A DNA stretch of 64,000 nt from Planctomycetota bacterium (GTDB lineage Bacteria; Planctomycetota; Planctomycetia; Pirellulales; UBA1268): NCBI GenBank assembly GCA_003669585.1, contig QWOQ01000006.1:186001-250000 (forward strand). The letters are read 5' to 3'. The notes under the pieces are model-generated. The model was not told the origin of the DNA. It saw nothing but the letters and a program-made list of their open reading frames with translations, and searched no databases. The position numbers and the translations under genes were made by a program. This document shows, piece after piece, positions 1 to 10,005 of the stretch (positions are counted from its first letter, which is position 1; each line of letters opens with the position of its first letter).

Positions 1-280
1 ACGCCTTGAGTTCAGCGTTCCGCTGACGCTGTTGCTGAGAGACTTGAGAGAGCAGCTCCGCAAGAAGTTCACATGTTCGTTGCTGCGAAATAACCATCTC
101 TCGCATGAGACGAACCTGTTCGTCTACCGCGGGTGAAAGTGCTGGGCCCGACATTGTTTCTGGTGCGGCAGCAGCAGAAATATCGAGTTGAGTGAACAGT
201 TGTGGTGTGTGGTTCAAAAAAAATTCTCCAAAACGATTCGTCGGACCATATTCGCCTTCCCTCCAAAACAAAGTTGCATC
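1..280 (-). CDS. Partial coiled-coil protein, N-terminal part only
   Basis: The frame is open on the minus strand from an ATG at 280 to the window edge, giving about 93 residues without a stop. The N-terminus reads MQLCFWREGEYGPTNRFGEF and is followed by a Gln/Glu/Leu-rich stretch with heptad-like spacing (LLAELLSQVSQQQRQRNAEL), which suggests a coiled coil. An internal ATG at 154 is a possible alternative start. No clear Shine-Dalgarno sequence precedes the ATG at 280. The C-terminus lies outside the window, so no function can be assigned. The composition looks coding, unlike the competing frame on the same strand, which is Arg/Thr/Cys-rich. Confidence 0.6.
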
Positions 281-714
281 AGCAGAGTTCAGAGCTTTGA
301 AGAGGCTACGGCGTGAAGATCAATCTCTTTAACAGATAGTATGCCGAAATCATCTAAGTTTCCAGCATTGAGATGAATTTTAGAGTAATGAACTCTCTGT
401 CTGCACTTGAGTTGGAGACTTTTGAGCGGAGTTCATGAACAACCGATTGAAGTGGAGTGGAGAAAAGGTCAAGCGATTGTGCCGATTGTTTGGTCACATC
501 ACAAGACTCCATGAGACATCAAATTTTGCCCATCTTGCTAAAAAGGAACTCCCAAAACGGGCCTTCGTCAGCGTCACTGGCGGCCTCAAGTCGCAGGTCA
601 ATCGACCCGACTTTCTCAATGCGAAATCTCATCAGGCAGATTTCTGTTGGAATTTGTGGTGGCTGAAGGTCGAACACGATTGATCCAGCGGACAGTATCG
701 AGACGGAGCAGACT
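281..714. other. Intergenic stretch, no confident gene
   Basis: This region separates the leftward partial gene from the rightward gene at 715, so it should hold divergent promoters. Short frames exist. A plus-strand frame at 435-683 starts with ATG but has atypical composition. A minus-strand frame ending at 519 has a plausible-looking C-terminus (RFRIEKVGSIDLRLEAASDA) that could be a small protein of about 40-60 residues. I cannot choose between them. No tRNA-like or repeated structure was seen. Confidence 0.3.
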
Positions 715-1248
715 ATGGTTGGAAGTCCCTCGGCGAGTAGCGTGAGTTCGCGAGAAACCTGTGCGGCGGGCTTTCTCACAGCAGTAGACTCTCCAAGTCA
801 TGGGATCTTTGGTGGCTATCTTTTAGTCGATACAGTGGGACGACCTCTGGAGTTCTACTGCACCGCTCCGATACGCGTTTCTCGAGCACAGCAGATTCTC
901 TATGGCCATACGCTGGAGAGTCATCTTCACGGGAAACAAATCGGTGCCACGCTCATCGAGGAATCCAGCCTCGAACCACGCGTAGTGCTCACCGATTTGC
1001 CGGCAATGCTTCACGCCGGAATCCACACCTCAGTGCCACTCGGCCTGGTGAAAACCAATGAGGAGGAGTCATCGTCGTGCGAACTGGGAATGCTTCGAAT
1101 CGGCTCGCGAAGTGTTCGATTCGACGGAAACAATGAATCCCTCGTCTCTCTTATGCGGGAGAGGCTCTCGTTCCTCGATCCTCAATTTGATGTTGCAGAA
1201 CCTTTTGAACGAATTCGCGCGGCAATTGAGGAAGCGCAGAAACGCTAA
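715..1248 (+). CDS. Conserved planctomycete-type hypothetical protein
   Basis: This 177-residue protein starts at an ATG preceded by GGAG at a good distance. The frame is closed by a stop at 664-666, so no upstream start is available. There is no signal peptide, membrane segment or catalytic motif I recognise. The segment SHGIFGGYLLVDTVGRPLEF, followed by a TAPIRVSRAQQILYG region, looks like a compact alpha/beta domain. It lies just upstream of the SNF2 helicase on the same strand with a gap of about 35 bases, so the two are probably co-transcribed. I recall similar proteins beside helicase genes in other planctomycetes, but that is memory and not shown here. Function is unknown. Confidence 0.75.
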   Translation: MVGSPSASSVSSRETCAAGFLTAVDSPSHGIFGGYLLVDTVGRPLEFYCTAPIRVSRAQQILYGHTLESHLHGKQIGATLIEESSLEPRVVLTDLPAMLHAGIHTSVPLGLVKTNEEESSSCELGMLRIGSRSVRFDGNNESLVSLMRERLSFLDPQFDVAEPFERIRAAIEEAQKR

Positions 1249-1283
1249 CAGCATCGAAACGGGGATCCACCATCGAGAAAAGA

Positions 1284-3065
1284 GTGATCGACAGGAACGA
1301 GAAAAATGCTTCAAGGATGACTGACAGCACGGTGGGAAAGGCATGGTCACTCCGACAGAGCGAATTTGAAATCGCTCCATGCAATGTCGCGCACATTTCA
1401 ATTGAAAACATTGCGACCCCTGGCGTGCTTCGCGTGCCGATAGATCCGCCTCGATGTGCTGCGGTTTCCATTCCCTTTGAACTGTGTGCTCCAAAGACAC
1501 AGAAATTTACATTTCGTCCGGTCGCACCTCTGCCCGTCGATCAGTTCAATCACGTTGCAGAGATCGCCGTTCGACTTCCACGGCCAACTCGTGAATCTTC
1601 GGAGTCGACATCGCCGCGAACGCGCATTGGTGTGCCGGCAGATGTCGTGAAACTCGAAGAGCGGATGTTCTACCTCCTGCAGCCTGATCTCGAGACAATG
1701 CTTGAAACGTGTCGCCTCGAATTTCCTCGAAAACCATTTCCATTTCAGTTTGAAGGAATTGCGTTTCTCCTGCCGCGATTGGGTGCCATATTGGCCGACG
1801 AGATGGGCCTTGGAAAATCGATGCAGGCGATCTCTTCGATTCGTCTTCTTATTCGCTCAAAGGAAGCCAGACGAGTGCTCGTTGTCTGCCCCAAGGGACT
1901 CGTTACAAACTGGAAAAAGGAACTAGAAGACTGGGCTCCAGAGATCCTTGTGGCCATCGTGGAAGGCCCGATTGAACGGCGACGCTGGCAATGGTCTCTC
2001 AATGTGCCGGTCACTGTGGCGAACTACGAGGTGCTCGTTCGCGACCGTGAATTGCTTACGGAACTTGGACTGTCGTTCGATCTTGTAGTGCTCGATGAGG
2101 CACAGCGCATTAAAAATCTTTCCAGTCAGACGAATCACGCGGTGTGCAACTTGATACGAAAACGAAGCTGGGCGCTGACCGGAACTCCTGTAGAAAACAG
2201 TTCAGAAGACCTTGTGGGAATTTTTAATTTCGTTGCACCCGGTCAGATAAACAGCGAAATGTCGCCTCGCGCAATGGGCATGGCAGCGACTGACCATGTG
2301 CTGCGAAGAACCAAGGATCGAGTTCTTAAGGATCTTCCTCCGCGAATGAATCGCGACGAGCGAATTGAATTGTTGCCAGAGCAACGAGAAACCTATCGGC
2401 TTGCAGAGGAGGAAGGAATACTGAGGCTTTCGTCGATGGGGAAAGAGGCGACGATTCGACACGTTTTTGAACTTGTATTGCGACTCAAACAGATTTGCAA
2501 TTTCGATACCGCTACCGGATCAAGCGCCAAGCTGGAGCGTTTATCAAGTGAACTCGAAGAAGTTGCTTCAAGCGGGCGCAAGGCGCTCGTGTTCAGTCAA
2601 TGGGTAGAGGTGCTCAAGAAACTTTCTGGAAAACTTTCTCGGTTTGGTGCGCTTGAGTACCACGGCGGCATGTCGACCAAGAATCGCGACGCGACCATTG
2701 AAAGATTCCGAAACGATCCAAAGTGCTCCGTTCTACTTCTTTCCTACGGTGCCGGTGCAGTGGGGCTCAATCTGCAGTTTTCGCAGTATGTGTTTCTCTT
2801 TGATCGCTGGTGGAATCCGGCCGTCGAAGATCAGGCAATTAATCGCGCGCATCGAATCGGTGCAGTGGGCGCAGTCACGGTAACACGATTTCTTACCGTC
2901 GACACAATCGAAGAACGAATCGACGAGGTGCTATCGCGCAAGCGAGCCCTCTTTGAGACAATTCTTTCCTGTGCCGAAGGACCGCAATCTGGAGGATTAA
3001 CCCAAGAAGAACTCTTTGCGCTGTTCAATCTTCATACACCCCGCACGATCACTGAAGCGGCATAA
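1284..3065 (+). CDS. SNF2/Rad54-family DNA-dependent ATPase (helicase)
   Basis: This is a 593-residue superfamily 2 ATPase of the SNF2 type. Residues 172-179 read DEMGLGKS (Walker A), and VVLDEAQRIKN carries the DEAQ box at 271-274. The helicase C-terminal half has GAGAVGLNLQ near 490 and the QAINRAHRIG motif VI from 517. SNF2 proteins translocate on duplex DNA and remodel protein-DNA complexes, and bacterial members such as RapA or HepA act in transcription or repair. About 130 residues precede the ATPase core and match no domain I know. The frame opens with GTG at 1284. An ATG at 1317 (MTDSTVGKAW) is an equally plausible start, with AAGG immediately before it. It probably forms an operon with the gene at 715. 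Confidence 0.93.
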   Translation: MIDRNEKNASRMTDSTVGKAWSLRQSEFEIAPCNVAHISIENIATPGVLRVPIDPPRCAAVSIPFELCAPKTQKFTFRPVAPLPVDQFNHVAEIAVRLPRPTRESSESTSPRTRIGVPADVVKLEERMFYLLQPDLETMLETCRLEFPRKPFPFQFEGIAFLLPRLGAILADEMGLGKSMQAISSIRLLIRSKEARRVLVVCPKGLVTNWKKELEDWAPEILVAIVEGPIERRRWQWSLNVPVTVANYEVLVRDRELLTELGLSFDLVVLDEAQRIKNLSSQTNHAVCNLIRKRSWALTGTPVENSSEDLVGIFNFVAPGQINSEMSPRAMGMAATDHVLRRTKDRVLKDLPPRMNRDERIELLPEQRETYRLAEEEGILRLSSMGKEATIRHVFELVLRLKQICNFDTATGSSAKLERLSSELEEVASSGRKALVFSQWVEVLKKLSGKLSRFGALEYHGGMSTKNRDATIERFRNDPKCSVLLLSYGAGAVGLNLQFSQYVFLFDRWWNPAVEDQAINRAHRIGAVGAVTVTRFLTVDTIEERIDEVLSRKRALFETILSCAEGPQSGGLTQEELFALFNLHTPRTITEAA

Positions 3066-3273
3066 TCTCTGGCGATTTGCTAGAAAAGCCCTTCAATAGG
3101 TCGGCCCGGAATAAACCGAGAAAAAACCTGACTGTCCGTCGGGTAATCTCTCGTGGTGAGAATCGGAGACCCAAAATTCTTCGAAGTGATCCCGCCAGAT
3201 AAAAGGGTTTCTCGGAATCCGATCGGTGTGCCTTCGGTACAAAAGCGAGAGATTCATGACTACTGGACGCATC

Positions 3274-5115
3274 ATGAGTAGATACGAGTACGACGTTGTT
3301 GTAGTTGGCGCGGGCCATGCTGGGGTTGAAGCTGCTCTCGCTGCTGCACGCTTGGGCGCCAAGACGGCCCTGCTCACAGGAAACTGTGACACTGTCGGGC
3401 AGATGAGTTGCAATCCGGCGATTGGTGGTCTTGGGAAGGCGCAGTTAGTGCGCGAGGTGGATGCTCTCGGTGGAGCGATGGGACGCATCATTGACGCAAC
3501 GGGAATTCAGTTTCGAGTTCTCAACCGCTCAAAAGGGCCGGCCATGCACGGCCCCCGTGCGCAGGCTGACAAGAAACAGTATCAGCTGATTGCAAAACAG
3601 TTTGTTGAAGAAGCAGACAACCTCGAACTTCGACAGGAAATGGTCGAAGATCTGATCGTCGAACCACTTCAGACCAACCATCTCAATCAGCCAGCATGGC
3701 GAGTTGTCGGCGTGCGAGTGCGAGGCAATGCAGAATATCGAGCGGCAGCGATTGTCCTGACAACAGGAACGTTTCTGCAGGCCGTGATGCATACCGGCGA
3801 AGCAAAAACCTCAGGCGGCCGGGCAGGGGAGGGCACCAGTACCGGGCTCAGTGCGTCACTCATTCGACTCGGTTTTCGCATTGAACGATTTAAAACAGGC
3901 ACTCCGTGCCGGCTCTTGGGACGCACAATCGATTACTCGGCGTTGCTCGCTCAGCCGGGCGATGAACAACCGCAACCCTTTTCATTTCTCACACCGTCGA
4001 TCGATGTCGATCAGATGAAGTGCTGGATCACTCACACGACGCCTGAGGTACACGAACTGATTCGCCAGAATCTCTATCGGGCTCCTATGTATACCGGACA
4101 GATTGAGTCGCGTGGACCGAGATACTGTCCGAGTATTGAGGACAAGGTAGTTCGATTTTCCGAACGGGAGAGCCACCAGCTCTTTCTCGAACCAGAAGGA
4201 CGTCAAACGCAAGAGGTTTACGTCAACGGAATTTCTACGAGTCTGCCCCGCGATGTGCAGGACCGGATGATTGCGATGATTCCCGGTCTTGGTCGTGCAA
4301 TCATCATGCGGTACGGCTACGCCGTCGAATACGACTACTCACCGCCCGATCAGTTGAAACCCTCGCTTGAGACCAAGCGTGCATTAGGTCTGTTGCTTGC
4401 CGGTCAAATCAACGGCACCACGGGCTACGAAGAGGCGGCAGCACAAGGGCTGATCGCCGGCACCAACGCCGCGCGTTTGGCGGCCAATCGAGAACCACTC
4501 GTGCTTGATCGTGAGCAGGCTTACATAGGAGTGCTGGTAGATGATCTTGTTACCCGTGGAGTCGATGAGCCCTACCGTATGTTCACCAGTCGAGCAGAGC
4601 ATCGTCTTGCCCTTCGTCACGATAATGCCGATCGCCGACTGACGCCGCTAGGCATCGAACTCGGGCTTGTGGAAGAGAAACGACGAGAACGGTTTCTACA
4701 AAAATCCGCGGAGATCGTATCTGCGATTGCCACGGCTTCCTCAAAACGATTCCGAGGTGCGACACTCCTTGAGATGCTCAAGCGTTCTGAAACTCAGTGG
4801 AGCGATCTCGTTGCAATTGAACCCGCCTTGGCGTCAGTCTCTTCCGAGGTGGCAGAACAGATTTCAAACGATGTTCGCTACGAGGGTTATTTGCAACACG
4901 AACGCCGCCAGATTGAGCGGCGAGGAAAGCTCGGAAAACGTGTCATTCCGGAGGGATTCGACTACTGTTCGGTGCAACACCTGCGGGCAGAGGCAAAGGA
5001 AAAACTCTCGCGTATTCAGCCTCGCACACTCGAACAGGCCGGGCGAGTCAGTGGAGTAACGCCGGCGGATCTGGCTCTGGTACTGATACATCTAGAGGGC
5101 CTTGCCTCCCTGTAA
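3274..5115 (+). CDS. mnmG: tRNA uridine-5-carboxymethylaminomethyl modification enzyme MnmG
   Basis: MnmG (GidA) works with MnmE to install the carboxymethylaminomethyl group on the wobble uridine of several tRNAs, using FAD and methylene-tetrahydrofolate. The FAD dinucleotide motif GAGHAGVEA lies at residues 12-20. Family signatures follow in order: [40 protein letters not shown] and [16 protein letters not shown], then TSRAEHRL. The ATG at 3274 ([14 protein letters not shown]) gives 613 residues, close to the family length. An in-frame ATG at 3256 and an earlier alternative start at 3226 are open but would add a non-conserved tail. No mnmE is seen nearby. Confidence 0.97.
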   Translation: MSRYEYDVVVVGAGHAGVEAALAAARLGAKTALLTGNCDTVGQMSCNPAIGGLGKAQLVREVDALGGAMGRIIDATGIQFRVLNRSKGPAMHGPRAQADKKQYQLIAKQFVEEADNLELRQEMVEDLIVEPLQTNHLNQPAWRVVGVRVRGNAEYRAAAIVLTTGTFLQAVMHTGEAKTSGGRAGEGTSTGLSASLIRLGFRIERFKTGTPCRLLGRTIDYSALLAQPGDEQPQPFSFLTPSIDVDQMKCWITHTTPEVHELIRQNLYRAPMYTGQIESRGPRYCPSIEDKVVRFSERESHQLFLEPEGRQTQEVYVNGISTSLPRDVQDRMIAMIPGLGRAIIMRYGYAVEYDYSPPDQLKPSLETKRALGLLLAGQINGTTGYEEAAAQGLIAGTNAARLAANREPLVLDREQAYIGVLVDDLVTRGVDEPYRMFTSRAEHRLALRHDNADRRLTPLGIELGLVEEKRRERFLQKSAEIVSAIATASSKRFRGATLLEMLKRSETQWSDLVAIEPALASVSSEVAEQISNDVRYEGYLQHERRQIERRGKLGKRVIPEGFDYCSVQHLRAEAKEKLSRIQPRTLEQAGRVSGVTPADLALVLIHLEGLASL

Positions 5116-5139
5116 AAGAGGGCGACAAAAGTCTTTCCA

Positions 5140-6453
5140 ATGCGCATCGTTCACATCACTGCTGGAGCAGGGGGAAGACTGTGTGGAAGTTGTCTGCACG
5201 ACAACGCACTTGTGCGCAGCTTACGACAGGCCGGCCGGGATGCGATTCTTGTATCCGCGTACGTTCCCACCACCACCGACGAGGAGAACGTTTCTGAATC
5301 GAAAGTTGTTTTAGGCGGCATCAACGTATGGCTTCAACAATACATTCCGCTGTTTCGAAAAACGCCAGCCTTTCTGGATCGTCTTTTTGATCTTCCGGTA
5401 CTTGTCTCGTGGCTCTCTGCCCGCACCGGAAACGCGCGCCCCGTCGATCTTGGAGCGATTACGATTTCTTCGCTCAAGGGGGAGCAAGGATATCAGCGAA
5501 AGGAAGTTGAAAAATTAGCAACCTGGCTCAAGGAAGAGATTCAGCCCGATGTTATTCACTTGTCAAATGTGTTGCTTGTTGGGTTGGCAGAGCGATTAAA
5601 AGAAGTCACCGGCGCTGGAATCGTGACGAGTCTTTCGGGCGAAGACCTTTTCATCGAACAGCTTCCCCGAACGGACTACGAACTGGTCAGAAAACTTCTT
5701 CGCGAACGCTCTGCGCACGTTGATCGCTTCGTGGCGCTCAATGAATACTTTGCCAACTTCATGAGCGAATATCTCAGCGTTTCAAGATCATGTATCGACG
5801 TGGTGCACCACGGTGTGGATCGCGAAGGTTTTTCGGAGCATGCACCCGATCTGATGGCTCGTCGCGAATCTCGTCCAGGCACAGTTGTGATCGGTTATCT
5901 TGCCCGGGTCTGTCAGGAAAAAGGTCTGCTGCAACTCATTCGCGCGGTGAGTGATGTTGCCAGTCGACCAGGCTGCGGAACCATCAAACTGCTGGCAGCA
6001 GGAGCGGAGATCCCGGCCGAGAATCCCTATCTCCAGCGATGCCTACAAACTGCCAACTCGTGTGGATTGGGAGATCGCTTCGAGTGGCTCGGGCAGATCG
6101 ACCGAAAAAGAAAGATTGAACTGCTTCATTCAATTGATCTGTTTGCCCTTCCGACGCAGTATGCCGAAAGCAAGGGGATCTCAGCCATCGAAGCACTTGT
6201 TGCCGGTGTGCCCGTCGTCGCTCCGAAACATGGCGCGTTTCCAGAATTACTCGATCACGGCCAAGCCGGTCTCCTGCACGCTCCTCATGATGAAAAAGAT
6301 CTTGCCAACACAATTTTCACATTGGTTGCCGATGCACAACTTTCACAGCTGCTCGGTGCACATGGCCACGCACTTGCCTCACGTCGAAACTCTCCCCTCG
6401 CGATGGTGTCAGGACATGACGCCATCTATTCTCAAGTGTGTCGCCGAACGTAG
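5140..6453 (+). CDS. Glycosyltransferase family 4 (GT-B fold)
   Basis: This 437-residue protein begins MRIVHITAGAGGRLCGSCLH, with a glycine-rich N-terminal loop like that of GT4 enzymes. The C-terminal half has the Rossmann-like nucleotide-sugar domain: VIGYLARVCQEKGLLQLI, then the acidic helix motif KGISAIEALVAGVPVVAPKH, which matches the E-x7-E region of retaining GT4 transferases. It probably moves a sugar from a nucleotide donor to a lipid, polysaccharide or small acceptor. The N-terminal segment up to about residue 110 contains a longer insertion (NVWLQQYIPLFRK) seen in some glycogen-synthase-like GT4 proteins. It follows mnmG by only 24 bases. The acceptor cannot be deduced. Confidence 0.9.
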   Translation: MRIVHITAGAGGRLCGSCLHDNALVRSLRQAGRDAILVSAYVPTTTDEENVSESKVVLGGINVWLQQYIPLFRKTPAFLDRLFDLPVLVSWLSARTGNARPVDLGAITISSLKGEQGYQRKEVEKLATWLKEEIQPDVIHLSNVLLVGLAERLKEVTGAGIVTSLSGEDLFIEQLPRTDYELVRKLLRERSAHVDRFVALNEYFANFMSEYLSVSRSCIDVVHHGVDREGFSEHAPDLMARRESRPGTVVIGYLARVCQEKGLLQLIRAVSDVASRPGCGTIKLLAAGAEIPAENPYLQRCLQTANSCGLGDRFEWLGQIDRKRKIELLHSIDLFALPTQYAESKGISAIEALVAGVPVVAPKHGAFPELLDHGQAGLLHAPHDEKDLANTIFTLVADAQLSQLLGAHGHALASRRNSPLAMVSGHDAIYSQVCRRT

Positions 6454-6807
6454 CGAGACAAGAGTCGCCCTCAACTCTTAGGCTTTCGAACCTCTTTCGG
6501 AACACGAACAGACACGAGGAGGAAAATAGAAGGTTTTCAACAGAATTGAGTAAAGTGGTTGGCTCGCCACAAAGGCTTTCATCGATGATACTCTTGTCAA
6601 GAGCCGTCGAACGAATTCCCCGCATGCGCGTTTGAGATGTATCTCTTGGAAAAATTGTAGAACTTTAGGTCTTCTGGTGAGCATTCTTTTCAGATCGAAT
6701 GAGAAAGTACGGAGCCGACTTTCATGCAGCTAACCAAGCAACACTTAAGAATGCGATATAATTTCCTAGCATGCGCAGACACAGAGCGTCTGTTTGTATT
6801 GCCCCGA
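6454..6807. other. Intergenic region before the envelope cluster
   Basis: This gap of about 350 bases follows the glycosyltransferase. No credible gene was found. The reading frame of the TPR gene extends back to an ATG at 6724, but that stretch (MQLTKQHLRMRYNFLACADT) precedes a clean signal peptide and includes a TATAAT box, so I treat it as leader DNA. Confidence 0.4.
6757..6762 (+). promoter_or_regulatory. Possible -10 box (TATAAT)
   Basis: A perfect TATAAT lies 46 bases before the ATG at 6808. No good TTGACA-like -35 element is present 17 bases upstream (CCAAGC), so only the position and the -10 match support it. If real, it would drive the TPR-ExbB-ExbD-toroid cluster. Confidence 0.3.
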
Positions 6808-9800
6808 ATGTGTCGGCTTCACCAGAGAGTTCTGTTGACAGTCGCGGTTGCCATTCTGGCGAGCTTTCCGTTGGCCGCCGAGCCGGAAAAACCTTCAACC
6901 GAACCGGCTCGTAGCGCGTATGCATCAGCGGCTGCACTTCAAAATCGAGAGGCATGGGACTTAGCGAGTGAAGAGTGGACCTCGCTCATCGAGCTATTCC
7001 CAAACGATCCACTTGCCGCAAAGGCCCGCTATTACCTGGGGATCTGTGAGCTGAAGCTCAATAAAATCGATCGTGCGAGAGCTGCTTTTGCAGCGGCAAT
7101 AAAAGCCGGTGGCGATGAAACAACCCTCGGTGATGCCCGGTGGGAACTCGGTCGAAGTACATTTCTGGAAGCAGAATCTGGAAAACGAGAACTGTATGCG
7201 GCGGCTGCAACAGCGCTCGAAGATTTTATTGCAAAACATCCTCAACATAGCCACATCTCCGATGCTCTTTATTTCGATGGTGAATCGCTCTGGCAGTCCG
7301 ACAAAAAAGAAAAAGCGATCGAGGTTTGGTCGGGAATGATTCAAAAATCTCCTCAGGCATCGCGGCTACCAGATGCGCTCTATTCGCTCGGAGTGGGATT
7401 GGCCGAACTCAAAAAACCGAAAGAGGCATCTGCGGCCCTCTCTCGGCATGCTCGCGAGTTTCCAGAACATCGTCTTGCCTTCGATGTGGCGATGTGGCGA
7501 GCGGATCTTGCAGTTGAAGCGGGGCTTCCGGCAGATGCCTTAAAACTGCTTGAACCACTGTTGAAGATTGAGCCCGAACGACGAGCCGATGTGCTCTTGC
7601 GGCTCGGTCAGGCTAGGTTTGCCGCTGGCCAGCATGCGTTGGCTGCAGAAGCTTTTGAACAGGTTGCTCGAGATTACAGTGGATCACAATTTGCTTCGCA
7701 AGCTGCGATGTCCGCCGCGACGTCGCAACTCGAGGCCAAGCAACCTGAGAAGGCCAGACCGTGGCTCGAAGGACTCATCAAGACAGAGGGACCGCATCAA
7801 CTCGATGCCGCTCACCTACTTTCAACGCTTGAGCTTGATGCCGGGGCCCCAGCCAAGGCGATTGCCGCAATCGACGCGGTCATGCCAAAAGCAAAAGGCT
7901 TACCGATCGAACCGCGTCTGATGATCGATCGTGCAGATGCGATCTGGGAAATTCCTGATAGGCGTGCCGAAGCACTTGTGGCGTACGAATCTTTCTTGAC
8001 GGCGTATCCTCTGAGCCCGCTTTTACAACAGGCGCTTTCGATGGCGGCGCTTGGTCAACTGGAAATGAAAAAGCCAGAACTGGCGATCGAGCGAGCAGAT
8101 ACGTTTTTGAAACAATTTGCATCTGACAAGCTTGCCGTCGACGTGGGACGCATTCGGGCAGAGGCATTCTTTGCAAAAGGAGACTTTCAAGGAGCAGTGA
8201 CAGCGTATGCATCACTTTCTGCCGCACATCCGGCCGCACCGCAGCGATCGACATGGATGCTCAGGCAAGCAGCGGCGCTGGTGACATTCAAGCAGTGGAA
8301 GGAAGCGCACGAGGTTCTTGTACAAGCGATTCCCGGTCTTACAGGAGACGATGTTGGCGAGGCCATGCTGCTGGATGCTTCAAGCCTCCTTGAGTTAGGA
8401 AAGCCAAAAGAAGCTGCTTTGCTGGCTGAGGCGATTGTTACAAAAATGCCAGCGTGGTCGCGTGCGGATGAATCGTTGTTGCTGGCGATTCGCGCCTCTC
8501 GTCAGGCGGGAGATGATGCAGCGGCGATGGTCTTGGCCGAACGAATGGTGGCTACCCGTCCCGATGGGCCTCGCGCAGATACGGCTTGGTACCGCGTTGG
8601 CGAACTCCGCCAGAAGGCTGGGAAACTCGATGCTGCCATCGAGGCATTTGCGCGTTCTCAAAAAGCAAAACCAAATGGCCCTCGCGTTCCTTGGGCACTG
8701 CTTGCCACAGGCTGGGCACACGACACGGCAGGTCGACCGGCCGATGCCATCAAGTCCTGGAGCGAGTTAATCGATTCCTATTCAACCTCTGAGGCGATGG
8801 CCGAAGCTCTGCGAGCCAGAGGTGATGCTCGACAACGAACAGGTGATTTCAAGGGTGGACTGCTCGACGCCCGCAAGGCGCTCGAACTCCCGATGGAAGA
8901 TCAGTCAAAACTTGAAACACGATTTCTTGAATCGCTTTGCTTGATAGGAGACGGACAATCTCAAGTTGCTGTGCCGCTTCTGGAAAAGCTTGTTCTTGAT
9001 GGCCAGAATTTTGCAGCACTGGATCGAGTGTTGTCGGAACTTGCCTGGGCACAAAAAGCAATTGGTAAGACTGCGGAAGCCGCAGCAACTCGCAAGCAAC
9101 TGCTCGAGCGATTTCCAAAAAGTTCGCGTGCAGCTGAGGCGTGGTTCGAAACCGGCGAGGCTGCTTGGGAGGAAAAGTCATGGGACACTGCTGCCGCTGC
9201 CTACACGGCCGCGATCGCGTCGCCCGACTCCGCTGCGATTGCCAATCAGGCTCGACACAAGTTTGCTTGGACATCCGTCATGAAAAAAGACTACGCCGCA
9301 GCCGCGAAGGGGTTTCAGTCGCAACTCACAGCAGCCCCAAAGGGACCGTTGGCTGCTGACGCCCGCTGCATGTTAGGCGAATCCCTTTTTAAAACAGGAG
9401 CCTACGCACCTGCCGAAGTGGCGTTTCGTGAAGCGATTGCTGAAGAGAAACAACTTTCGTCGGATGATCTTCGTGCACTCTCGCTCGTGCGATCGAGCGA
9501 ATGCGCGGCGCAGCAGCAGCGTTGGGACGAAAGTCTTGTTGCAGCAGAGCAGCTGATAAGTCGATTTCCAATGTCGACATACGCTCCTTTGGCTCGTTAC
9601 GCTTCGGCATGGGCCAATCAGAACCTTGGAAAACTCGATCAGTCACTCGTGGCGTACCGTGCCCTAGCCGACTCGGGGCGTACGGCACTTGCTGCGCGGT
9701 CTCGACTGATGGAAGGGGAAATCCTTTTCGAACAGGGAAAGCACCGTGAAGCAGTGAAAACGTTTTTCAAAGTTGCCTATGGATTTGGTGAACGAGCGGC

Positions 9801-10005
9801 TCCGGCGGAGTATCATCCGTGGCAAGCACAGGCAACTTTTGAATCGGCACGATGTTTTGAAGTGCTTGAAAAACAAGACCAGGCCCGATTGCTCTATCAA
9901 GAACTGATCGACCGCTATCCACAATCGCAGCAGGTTTCTGCTGCGAAGAAGCGGCTCGATATTCTTGGAAAGCCGAAGACGACATCTCCTCCCCGAGCAA
10001 AATGA
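6808..10005 (+). CDS. Large exported TPR-repeat protein
   Basis: From the ATG at 6808 the protein has 1,065 residues. It begins with a signal peptide (MCRLHQRVLLTVAVAILASF, then PLAAEPE), which is why I chose this start over the ATG at 6724. The rest is nearly continuous helical TPR repeats, with recurrent motifs of the type AKARYYLGICELKLNKIDRA, ALYSLGVGLAELKKP and AWYRVGELRQKAGKLDAAIE. Many repeats follow the YbgF/CpoB/BamD pattern of a turn followed by FPxS or YPxS. TPR arrays bind other proteins. It is followed by ExbB with a 4-base overlap, so it is probably an envelope component working with the ExbB/ExbD motor, comparable in position to CpoB in Tol-Pal. That role is inferred from context. 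Confidence 0.92.
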   Translation: MCRLHQRVLLTVAVAILASFPLAAEPEKPSTEPARSAYASAAALQNREAWDLASEEWTSLIELFPNDPLAAKARYYLGICELKLNKIDRARAAFAAAIKAGGDETTLGDARWELGRSTFLEAESGKRELYAAAATALEDFIAKHPQHSHISDALYFDGESLWQSDKKEKAIEVWSGMIQKSPQASRLPDALYSLGVGLAELKKPKEASAALSRHAREFPEHRLAFDVAMWRADLAVEAGLPADALKLLEPLLKIEPERRADVLLRLGQARFAAGQHALAAEAFEQVARDYSGSQFASQAAMSAATSQLEAKQPEKARPWLEGLIKTEGPHQLDAAHLLSTLELDAGAPAKAIAAIDAVMPKAKGLPIEPRLMIDRADAIWEIPDRRAEALVAYESFLTAYPLSPLLQQALSMAALGQLEMKKPELAIERADTFLKQFASDKLAVDVGRIRAEAFFAKGDFQGAVTAYASLSAAHPAAPQRSTWMLRQAAALVTFKQWKEAHEVLVQAIPGLTGDDVGEAMLLDASSLLELGKPKEAALLAEAIVTKMPAWSRADESLLLAIRASRQAGDDAAAMVLAERMVATRPDGPRADTAWYRVGELRQKAGKLDAAIEAFARSQKAKPNGPRVPWALLATGWAHDTAGRPADAIKSWSELIDSYSTSEAMAEALRARGDARQRTGDFKGGLLDARKALELPMEDQSKLETRFLESLCLIGDGQSQVAVPLLEKLVLDGQNFAALDRVLSELAWAQKAIGKTAEAAATRKQLLERFPKSSRAAEAWFETGEAAWEEKSWDTAAAAYTAAIASPDSAAIANQARHKFAWTSVMKKDYAAAAKGFQSQLTAAPKGPLAADARCMLGESLFKTGAYAPAEVAFREAIAEEKQLSSDDLRALSLVRSSECAAQQQRWDESLVAAEQLISRFPMSTYAPLARYASAWANQNLGKLDQSLVAYRALADSGRTALAARSRLMEGEILFEQGKHREAVKTFFKVAYGFGERAAPAEYHPWQAQATFESARCFEVLEKQDQARLLYQELIDRYPQSQQVSAAKKRLDILGKPKTTSPPRAK

